A stretch of 11,732 bases of DNA. Origin: a bacterium (GTDB lineage: Bacteria > Oederibacteriota > Muellerivitia > Muellerivitales > Muellerivitaceae). Shown here one piece after another: positions 1 through 6,134 of the stretch (within the stretch, counting starts at the first letter, position 1; each line of letters starts with the position of its first letter). The notes beneath the pieces were generated by a model. It was not told the DNA's origin and ran no database searches. It saw only the letters and a program-made list of their open reading frames with translations. Made by a program: the position numbers and the translations under genes. The stretch spans positions 1 to 11,732 of the forward strand of contig JAICXI010000015.1 in assembly GCA_025980505.1 (NCBI GenBank), in the 5' to 3' direction.

Positions 1-825
1 CTTTTTGGCCAAATCACCGAATTTGGATTTTCCGGACAGGATATCGCTGCGGTAACCGTCCAAGAGTGCCTTGGTTTTTTCGTCGTCTTGCGGCTCGGCG
101 GACAGGGCCCGGAGCAAAATATGCCGGACTTTAGCCCTCTCCGGCCGATCGTAATGTTTCTTGTTGGCCTCGTAAAAATCCTTTAAATCCGATTCCGTGG
201 CCGTGATCCCTTTTTCATAGGCGGTCGGATCGAAGGAAACGTAATCGGCCTTCAAGTCGCGGCCCAGGAGGGAAGCGTAGTGATCCAGTTCATCGTTGGT
301 GTAAAGGAAGCCCTCCATCAGGATGGACCTTACCTTTTGCATCAGGATTTGCTGGCGCTGGGAGTCCTCGAATTGGGCCACGTTCAATTGATTGGCTTGG
401 AGAATCTGGAAATACCGGTTCTTGTCGAAATGGCCGCTCTCATCCAGGAAATAAGGCATCCGTTGGATCGATCCCGCCAATTCCTCGTTGGAGACGGCGA
501 TCCCCAGTTTTTGGGCGGTTTGCTCCAGGATGGCGTCGTCCACCATGCGGTCCAACACCTCCTGTTGGAGGGTGTCCATTTCCTCCTGGGTGGGCCCGTC
601 TTCCTTGGTGCCGTAAAGTTTGTCCAGGGCGGGGCGGTAAACGCTGTTGAAGTCGGCGTAAGTGATTTGAGCGTTGCCTACCTGGGCCACCACATTGGGA
701 TCCCGTTGGCCGCTTCCTCCCGTATACTTCATGCCCCAGGCAAAAAAGATGGTTCCGAGGAAAGCCCCCAGCAATATCCAGAGGATCCATTGCATGGTTT
801 TCTTATCGCGAAGGTTGCGCATCAT
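1..825 (-). CDS. PpiD/SurA-type membrane-anchored peptidyl-prolyl isomerase, N-terminal part (partial)
   Basis: This is the first 275 residues of a folding factor; the C-terminus lies beyond the window edge. It starts at ATG 825 (Met-Met), with GGGAGG on the minus strand at 840-835 about 9 nt upstream. The N-terminus has a short basic stretch (RNLRDKK) and then one hydrophobic segment at about residues 11-31, so it is an inner-membrane anchor with the rest in the periplasm, as in PpiD rather than soluble SurA. Residues 45-225 look like a SurA-N chaperone domain (VVAQVGNAQITYADF, then a helical region with FLDESGHFDKNRYF at 126-139). The window ends just inside a parvulin/rotamase domain, which opens with VRHILL at about 233-238. 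The family assists folding of exported and outer-membrane proteins, which fits the divergently transcribed barrel genes. Whether the isomerase active site is intact cannot be seen here. Confidence 0.88.
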   Translation of the reverse strand, partial: MMRNLRDKKTMQWILWILLGAFLGTIFFAWGMKYTGGSGQRDPNVVAQVGNAQITYADFNSVYRPALDKLYGTKEDGPTQEEMDTLQQEVLDRMVDDAILEQTAQKLGIAVSNEELAGSIQRMPYFLDESGHFDKNRYFQILQANQLNVAQFEDSQRQQILMQKVRSILMEGFLYTNDELDHYASLLGRDLKADYVSFDPTAYEKGITATESDLKDFYEANKKHYDRPERAKVRHILLRALSAEPQDDEKTKALLDGYRSDILSGKSKFGDLAKK

Positions 826-909
826 AATCCCGGGCCTCCCAAAAGTGTTTTTCCCCGAAGTCGAAGCAATGAGTCCAGTTCTTGAACGGCAGGCGACCAA
901 AATCGGCGC

Positions 910-937
910 ATTATAGCAAGGACTTCTTGGATAACAA
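910..937 (-). promoter_or_regulatory. sigma70-like promoter for the PpiD-like gene
   Basis: On the minus strand there is TTGTTA (937-932), a 16-nt spacer, and TATAAT (915-910) preceded by TGC, an extended -10. Predicted transcription starts near 903 and leaves a leader of about 78 nt before ATG 825. The rest of the 257-bp divergent intergenic region (826-1082) holds the opposite promoter and no other gene or terminator that I can see. Confidence 0.6.
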
Positions 938-1022
938 CGGATTGAATGGCGTTTCTGCCGTCTTTTTGCGACGATTTTGGGGTGGCGGGCGCTTTTCTTG
1001 CGGCTTGGGAGCCTTCATTGCG

Positions 1023-1053
1023 TTGACAGCCTCCGGCATCGGCATGATATAAT
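1023..1053 (+). promoter_or_regulatory. sigma70-like promoter for the PorV-OmpA operon
   Basis: A perfect TTGACA (1023-1028) and a perfect TATAAT (1048-1053) are separated by 19 nt. A TGA triplet just before the -10 makes it an extended -10, which may compensate for the long spacer. Transcription would start near 1060, giving a short leader of about 23 nt before ATG 1083. The -35 box is about 85 bp from the -35 box of the divergent promoter. Confidence 0.65.
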
Positions 1054-1082
1054 CCGTTAAAACCTTTACCCATAAAGAGTCC

Positions 1083-2828
1083 ATGCCCCAAAAGCCTTTC
1101 TTTTTCAAGTTTTTACCTCCTTTTGCTGCTTCTTTTATTTTCTTTCTTCCCGCCCTTTCTTTTCCGGACAGTGTCAGTACCACGGGGGAGCAATTTTTGA
1201 AAATCCCGGCGGGTGTAAGGGGTGCCGGTATGGGCGGCGCATTTACGGCCGTGGCGGACGATATCACTACGGCCTATTGGAACATCGCGGGCCTGGGTCT
1301 CCTCAACCAAATCGAGCTGAACTTCCTTTACGTCAATTATTTCGCCAGCACCACTTACGGGTTTGCGGGATTCGCCTTGCCTTTGCAACCCGGAAGCACG
1401 CTGGGTTTGAGCACTTCGTTCGATTTCGTCCCCTCCTTCAACTCCACCAATAACCCGTCCGCCACCCCCGGCAGCGCCAACGACTTCGCCATTGCATTGG
1501 GTTACGGCCAGGAGTTTGGGGACAATTTCGCCTTGGGCCTAGGGGGCAAATACATTTCCAGCAACCTGGTGACCTATTCGGCCTCCGGTGAGGCCGTGGA
1601 TGCCGGCTTGTTGCTCTATACCAAGGACCGGGACTGGACTTTGGGGCTTTCGGTTCAGAATGTCGGGCAAATTTCCAGTTTTTCCCAATACTCCACCCAG
1701 GAAAAACTGCCGCTCGACTACCGGGCGGGGCTCGCTTACCGGTTCCAGCCCAAGAATCCGACCCATTTCACCCTTGCGGTGGACGCGGAAAAACCGGTTG
1801 ACAGCGATCCCATTGTCCATGCGGGGGGGGAAGTCTGGTTAGGGGGCAAGGATGCCTGCGCCGCCCTCCGCGCCGGTTACAGTTTCGACCCCTTGAACCA
1901 GGACCTGGGCGGCGGAGTGGGGCTTTCCCTTGGCGCGGGCGTCAGTTGGAGCGGCTTCGAACTCAATTACGCGTTGGTGCCGTTTGGGGTATTGGGTGAC
2001 ACCCATCGGTTTTCCCTCACGGTCCGCTTGGGCGGAGGCGAATCCCCTGCGGCTCCCCAAAAGACCAAGCCCTCGGCGGTGGAGATCCAGCCTGAAATCG
2101 CGGATTACAAGACCGGGACCTTGAAGCAGGCCACCTTCGACCTGAAACCGCAGGCCCGCACGGACATCAAGAACTGGAGTCTGGATATCACCGATCCCCA
2201 GGGAAATGTGATCCGGACTTACAGCGGCAAGGGCGTGCCGCCGAAACAAATCGCATGGGACGGGAAGGACGGCAACGGCAACGTGGTGGCGGGTGGAATT
2301 TTCGCCAATTACAGCTTCCGGACGGTCAATTCCCGCGGACAGCAGGTGGTTGCCAACGAGCCGATTTTCAAGGTGGGGCAGGTTTCCAACCGGGAGGCGG
2401 CCATGACGGCGTCCATTTCGGGCGGGCCCGGCGCTTATGCCGCACCGACCATCCCCTCGATGATTCAACCCTTGGGTCTTTCGGGTGTGGTCAAGGTTCC
2501 CAGCGTTTCCTTCGCGGATAGAAGTTCGCGGCTGGGGCCGGCTTATTCCAATTACCTGGACCAGGTCGCGCGCTTTATCCGCAAACATCCCAATTGCAGG
2601 GTTTACATCGAAGGCCACGCTTATGACGAGGGCACGGAACGGGAAGCGCTGGCCGTTTCCCAGAACCGCGCGGATTCGGTCTTGAGGTATTTGGTGGAAA
2701 AGGGGAAAGTTTCTCCGGATAATCTTTATTCGCGCGGCCACGGGGAGTCGGCTCCCTTGGACACCAGCGATACGGAGGAAGCGCGGATGAAGAACCGCCG
2801 CGTGGATATCGTGATTTTGACCAAATGA
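1083..2828 (+). CDS. PorV/UPF0164-type outer-membrane barrel fused to an FlgD-like Ig domain and an OmpA C-terminal domain
   Basis: A 581-residue exported protein with a hydrophobic signal peptide at about residues 1-26. Residues 35-72 carry the PorV/UPF0164 signature (GEQFLKIPAGVRGAGMGGAF, then ADDITTAYWNIAGLG). Up to about residue 317 it alternates glycine/aromatic beta-strands as in FadL-family barrels. Residues 337-430 form an FlgD-like Ig module (WSLDITDPQGNVIRTYSGKG, then AWDGKDGNGNVVAGG). Residues 467-581 are an OmpA-type peptidoglycan-binding domain (EGHAYDEGT at 510-518, QNRADSV at 527-533, GHGESAP, NRRVDIVI). The usual diaminopimelate-binding Asp is Tyr514, with an Asp next door, while Arg529 is kept. 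The start is ATG 1083, with only a weak AAAGAG 3 nt upstream. It is probably the first gene of an operon with the two TPR genes. A role in outer-membrane transport or secretion, anchored to the wall, is inferred. Residues 247-249 are encoded by a run of eight Gs (1823-1830). Confidence 0.88.
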   Translation: MPQKPFFFKFLPPFAASFIFFLPALSFPDSVSTTGEQFLKIPAGVRGAGMGGAFTAVADDITTAYWNIAGLGLLNQIELNFLYVNYFASTTYGFAGFALPLQPGSTLGLSTSFDFVPSFNSTNNPSATPGSANDFAIALGYGQEFGDNFALGLGGKYISSNLVTYSASGEAVDAGLLLYTKDRDWTLGLSVQNVGQISSFSQYSTQEKLPLDYRAGLAYRFQPKNPTHFTLAVDAEKPVDSDPIVHAGGEVWLGGKDACAALRAGYSFDPLNQDLGGGVGLSLGAGVSWSGFELNYALVPFGVLGDTHRFSLTVRLGGGESPAAPQKTKPSAVEIQPEIADYKTGTLKQATFDLKPQARTDIKNWSLDITDPQGNVIRTYSGKGVPPKQIAWDGKDGNGNVVAGGIFANYSFRTVNSRGQQVVANEPIFKVGQVSNREAAMTASISGGPGAYAAPTIPSMIQPLGLSGVVKVPSVSFADRSSRLGPAYSNYLDQVARFIRKHPNCRVYIEGHAYDEGTEREALAVSQNRADSVLRYLVEKGKVSPDNLYSRGHGESAPLDTSDTEEARMKNRRVDIVILTK

Positions 2829-2849
2829 TTGAACAGGTGATGCCCGGAC

Positions 2850-2869
2850 GCCCCCATTCCCACGGGGGC
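2850..2869 (+). other. GC-rich hairpin in the gap after the PorV-OmpA gene
   Basis: GCCCCC (2850-2855) pairs with GGGGGC (2864-2869) around an 8-nt loop. No T-tract follows, so it is not a typical intrinsic terminator. It could protect the 3' end of the upstream message or tune expression between the first and second genes. The surrounding 106-bp gap is GC-rich and has no recognisable promoter. Confidence 0.3.
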
Positions 2870-2943
2870 CCGGAGGCTGCGACGGGTTCGGCCCGGCTTT
2901 CGGGGCGGCCCCAGGGCGCCTTTTGGAAAAATGATTGCGAGGA

Positions 2944-4173
2944 ATGAAAGAAGTGACCCAACGGTTGAACGCCGCCTTCATGGCCCTCTTGCTGGCCGGT
3001 TTCCTGGTTTTAAACGGGTGCCGGTTCTTTTCCGATTCCTACGAGTCCGCTTCGTCCATGGACCTGGCCGGACAAAGGGCGGAAGCCATCCAGGCTTATC
3101 AAAGTTACCTCCGGAACCATCCGGCGACTTCCTTGGCGCCGAGGATTGAATATCGGATCGCCAAGAATTTCGAAGCCCAATCGGACTACACCAACGCCAT
3201 CCAATGGTATGAAAAAGTCCTGACCGAATTCCCCCATACGGACGAGGAACTCCACGCGCTCTTGGACCTGGCTTCGCTTTACCACGACAAGATCAAGGAC
3301 GCCTCCCAGGCCTACGCGTTCAACCAAAGGGCTTTCGCCCGGTACATGGAAAACATCCAGATCCACGACGCGGTCCAAGCCTTGGTGGATGCCCAATACC
3401 AGACCGCCACCGCCCTGTTCCTCCAGAAAAACTACAAAGGCACGGTGGTCCTCTTGGACGGCATAGGAAAAACCTATCCCTCCGCCTTCGTTCCTCCCGA
3501 TGCCTTGGCCAAGGTTGACGCCTTAAAGGACCGGGCGCGCCGCGCGGACGCCATCGCCACGGCCAGCGTGGACCTGATCTTCGTCCGGAACGAGACCGCC
3601 TTTAACAAGGCTTATGAGACGGATTTCCCGGTGGTGGATCAAGACGACTCGGTGATCCTGTCGCCGGATGGAAGCCGCATGGCGGAACGGAAGAGGGCCG
3701 GCAACGGGGTCGAGTACCTGTACGTCGCCAAGGTTCCCAGCAAGGGAGACCGGGCCCGGTTTTCGCTCCTGCCCCAGACCTTCGGTGCGGAGAAGCCCAT
3801 TTGGTCCCCGGACGGCCAGAACCTGGTTTATTGGCGGATCCACAAAGGCACGAGGACCTTGGTTAAAACCAACGTGAAAACCCTGGCGACCCAAACCATG
3901 TTTTACACGCAAAGCCACAGCCTGGGAATGAATCCCGCCTATCATCCCGCCAGCAATAAAATCGCCTATGTTTATGAAGGGAAAGTCTGCTTGACCAACA
4001 CCAACGGCCCCTATTACATAACGTTATTGAAAACGGCTCAAAAGCTTGACTATACTGCCGACCTGTCCTGGTCGACCGACGGAACCATGATTCGGTGCCG
4101 TCAAAACCCAAAACGCGGGAAACCTTTCGACGACTTGCTGGTTTTGGACGTTTCCGCGGCGAATAATCCATAA
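2944..4173 (+). CDS. Lipoprotein with N-terminal TPR repeats and a C-terminal PD40/TolB-like beta-propeller
   Basis: A 409-residue protein from ATG 2944. TTG 2935 would add three residues and has slightly better-spaced upstream purines; the AGG before ATG 2944 is very close, so the exact start is uncertain. The N-terminus is a lipoprotein signal ending in the lipobox LNGC, with lipidated Cys26. Residues about 35-135 hold TPR-type helices (RAEAIQAYQSYLRNHP, then DYTNAIQWYEKVLTEFP), like YbgF/BamD-type periplasmic TPR proteins. Residues about 205-400 contain at least four PD40/TolB-like blade motifs: LSPDGSRMA (239-247), IWSPDGQNLVYW (286-297), AYHPASNKIAYV (332-343) and LSWSTDGTMIRC (374-385). 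TPR plus propeller on a lipoprotein recalls PorE of the type IX secretion system, but the OmpA domain PorE also carries is absent here and is found in the protein encoded just upstream. Likely an outer-membrane-attached periplasmic scaffold; the partner is inferred, not shown. Confidence 0.82.
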   Translation: MKEVTQRLNAAFMALLLAGFLVLNGCRFFSDSYESASSMDLAGQRAEAIQAYQSYLRNHPATSLAPRIEYRIAKNFEAQSDYTNAIQWYEKVLTEFPHTDEELHALLDLASLYHDKIKDASQAYAFNQRAFARYMENIQIHDAVQALVDAQYQTATALFLQKNYKGTVVLLDGIGKTYPSAFVPPDALAKVDALKDRARRADAIATASVDLIFVRNETAFNKAYETDFPVVDQDDSVILSPDGSRMAERKRAGNGVEYLYVAKVPSKGDRARFSLLPQTFGAEKPIWSPDGQNLVYWRIHKGTRTLVKTNVKTLATQTMFYTQSHSLGMNPAYHPASNKIAYVYEGKVCLTNTNGPYYITLLKTAQKLDYTADLSWSTDGTMIRCRQNPKRGKPFDDLLVLDVSAANNP

Positions 4174-4202
4174 AAAGTTGAGAGAACAAAAAGGCGGCTG
4201 AA

Positions 4203-5981
4203 ATGAAAAAATGGGGAATCATCCTTTTGGTCTTTTGGGGATGTGGGGGAGCGGCTTGGGCCCAAACCAACGCCACCCAGCAAGCCTTGCTTGAGGCCAT
4301 CAAGGCCAATCCCAACGACGCAAACGCCCATTTCAACCTGGGCGTGGCTTATATCAACGGGCAACAGTTCGACCAAGCCGTTCCCGAATTCCAAAAGTGC
4401 GTCCAGTTGAATCCCGCCGATAACAAGGCCAAGGAACTCCTGGAGCTTTGCGAGGGGATTGAAGAGCGCATCAAGGGAAACGACCCGACCGCAGTCCAGC
4501 ATTTCCAGGCCGTATTGAAGATCAACCCCGAGAATGCCGATGCCAGGAGGTTCCTGGCCCAATGCTTGTCCAAGGTCTACATGGACGAGAAACAATACGC
4601 GCAAGCCGTCACCCAACTAAAGGAAATCATTGGTACGGAACCCAAGAATTTCGGAGCTTGCCAGAACCTCGGGGTGGCCTATTTTCAGATGAAAGATTAT
4701 AAAAACGCGGTCCTCTATTGGGAAAAGGCGCTGCGCCTCCAAAAGGACGCGCAAACCTACAAGTTCCTCGGCTTCTCCTACTACAACCTGGGTGATTTCA
4801 ACGACGCGATCAGCAACTACCAAAAATCCATCCAAATGGAATCGGCCAAGGATCCCAAGGACCAGAACGCCCAATCGCTGGGCGAGACCTATTACAACCT
4901 TGCCGTTGCCTATAACGACAATGCGGCTTACGACGAGGCGGCCGACGCCTTCGGCCAGGCCTTCAAGCTGAATCCCAGGGACTCCAGCGCGGCCGTCAAC
5001 CAGGCCAACGCCATCGACGAAGCCGTCAACTCCCACATGGAAAAAGCCAGCAGCCTCCTCTTGAATAACCAATATAGTGACGCCGTGGCCGAGATGCAGA
5101 AGGTGTTGAAGTACCAGCCGGACAACAAACAAGCCCAAGATTTTGTCGCCGACGCCAAAACCAAGCTGGATACCGGGGTGGAAAAACACATTTTGGCCGG
5201 CAAAGCCTATTATAAGCGCCGGAAAATGGTCGAGGCCTTGAACGAATGGAACCAGGCCCTTGAAATGGATCCGAATAATCAGACCGTTATCAAGGCCATC
5301 AATAGTTTAAAAGGGCAGCGTCAGGCCCGGGTGAAGTCCCTGGTCGCGGAAGGCGATTCCTTTTATGCCACGCAGGATTATTCGGACGCCCTGTTGAGTT
5401 ATAAAAGGGCCGAGGGGGTCGACCCCCGCAGTTCGATGGTGCGGGCCCGGCTGAAAAAGTTAAAGAAAAAGCAATCAAAGGATTTGAACGAGGCGTTCAC
5501 CAAGGGCATGCATTACTACTCCAAAGGCGACCTCAAGAACGCCCAAAAATACCTGTTGACGGCCAAGCAAGTCGATTCCGGAAACGCGAAGATCGACGAT
5601 GCCCTGTTCAAGGTCCAAAAGGACATCACCGTCAAGGTGAAGGATTGGGACGCGCAAGGCGTCTCCCTTTTTGAGAAAGGCGACAAGGGGAAGGCCCAAC
5701 AGAAATTCCAGGCGGTTTTGAAGTACAAGCCGAATGATGAGACGGCCAACGAATATGTGAAAAAAATGACGGGGCAACAGTCCCAGGAGAAAGTTGATGC
5801 GGAAAAGTTGAAGACGCTTTATTATGACGGCGTGAATCTTTACATTAACGGCAAGATCCATGAGGCTGTTGAAAAGTGGCAGGAGTGTTTGAAACAGGAT
5901 CCCGGCAATATCAACGCCAAAAAGAACATTGAGAAAGCCATGGTCAAGCTGCAATCCATTGAAAAATTGAGCCGGGATTGA
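4203..5981 (+). CDS. Secreted TPR protein with conventional TPRs followed by six 51-residue-type repeats
   Basis: A 592-residue protein from ATG 4203, with AAGG (4191-4194) 8 nt upstream and 29 bp after the preceding stop. Residues 1-20 are a signal peptide (MKKWGIILLV, cleavage after AWA at 20). The internal Cys14 lacks a convincing lipobox, so a soluble periplasmic protein is more likely than a lipoprotein. Residues 35-260 hold ordinary TPRs (ANAHFNLGVAYINGQQFDQA, then CQNLGVAYFQMKDYKNAVLY). From about residue 278 the unit becomes 51 residues long and repeats six times, the fifth unit carrying a 6-residue insertion (see the repeat entry). No catalytic domain is visible. It is co-directional with the PorV-OmpA and TPR-PD40 genes and is probably the last protein-coding gene of that operon. 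The likely role is a protein-protein interaction scaffold in the periplasm; the partner is unknown. Confidence 0.85.
   Translation: MKKWGIILLVFWGCGGAAWAQTNATQQALLEAIKANPNDANAHFNLGVAYINGQQFDQAVPEFQKCVQLNPADNKAKELLELCEGIEERIKGNDPTAVQHFQAVLKINPENADARRFLAQCLSKVYMDEKQYAQAVTQLKEIIGTEPKNFGACQNLGVAYFQMKDYKNAVLYWEKALRLQKDAQTYKFLGFSYYNLGDFNDAISNYQKSIQMESAKDPKDQNAQSLGETYYNLAVAYNDNAAYDEAADAFGQAFKLNPRDSSAAVNQANAIDEAVNSHMEKASSLLLNNQYSDAVAEMQKVLKYQPDNKQAQDFVADAKTKLDTGVEKHILAGKAYYKRRKMVEALNEWNQALEMDPNNQTVIKAINSLKGQRQARVKSLVAEGDSFYATQDYSDALLSYKRAEGVDPRSSMVRARLKKLKKKQSKDLNEAFTKGMHYYSKGDLKNAQKYLLTAKQVDSGNAKIDDALFKVQKDITVKVKDWDAQGVSLFEKGDKGKAQQKFQAVLKYKPNDETANEYVKKMTGQQSQEKVDAEKLKTLYYDGVNLYINGKIHEAVEKWQECLKQDPGNINAKKNIEKAMVKLQSIEKLSRD
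5034..5969 (+). repeat. Six tandem 51-residue solenoid repeats within the TPR protein
   Basis: These units span about residues 278-589. The key alanine of each TPR-like helix pair falls at residues 294, 345, 396, 447, 498 and 555, so four successive spacings are exactly 51 and the last is 57. Twelve residues before each alanine is Gly (333, 384, 435, 486, 543; Ala282 in the first unit). Twelve residues after it is Pro (306, 357, 408, 510, 567; Ser459 in the fourth unit). At +17 there is Ala, Val or Ile in every unit. A 51-residue unit equals a 34-residue TPR plus one extra helix of about 17 residues. The repeat is seen at protein level; the DNA copies have diverged, so this is old duplication, not a recent tandem array. 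Confidence 0.75.
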
Positions 5982-6007
5982 GGACGACCTTTAGGCGTCG
6001 GGACCTT

Positions 6008-6030
6008 TCGAAGAGGGGCGTTCTCTTCGG
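6008..6030 (+). terminator. Hairpin directly upstream of the tRNA gene, possible weak terminator
   Basis: CGAAGAG (6009-6015) pairs with CTCTTCG (6023-6029) around a 7-nt loop and is followed by GCATTTT. The T-tract is short, so termination would be weak. It ends 10 nt before the mature 5' end of tRNA-Gly. I find no convincing promoter between the TPR gene and the tRNA, so the tRNA may be made by readthrough past this hairpin and then released by processing. Confidence 0.3.
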
Positions 6031-6039
6031 CATTTTAAG

Positions 6040-6116
<77 letters not shown>

Positions 6117-6134
6117 TTTCCTCAAACCCCAACC

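Noticed and set aside
280..885. A 201-codon plus-strand open frame opposite the PpiD-like gene
   Set aside because: It is antisense to a well-supported SurA-N/parvulin protein and shows no domain or ribosome-binding site of its own.
1839..2981. A 380-codon open frame on the minus strand opposite the PorV-OmpA gene
   Set aside because: Its translation is low-complexity, rich in Arg, Gly and Pro, with no recognisable domain, and it is the antisense of a gene with three clear domains. Long antisense frames are common at this GC content.
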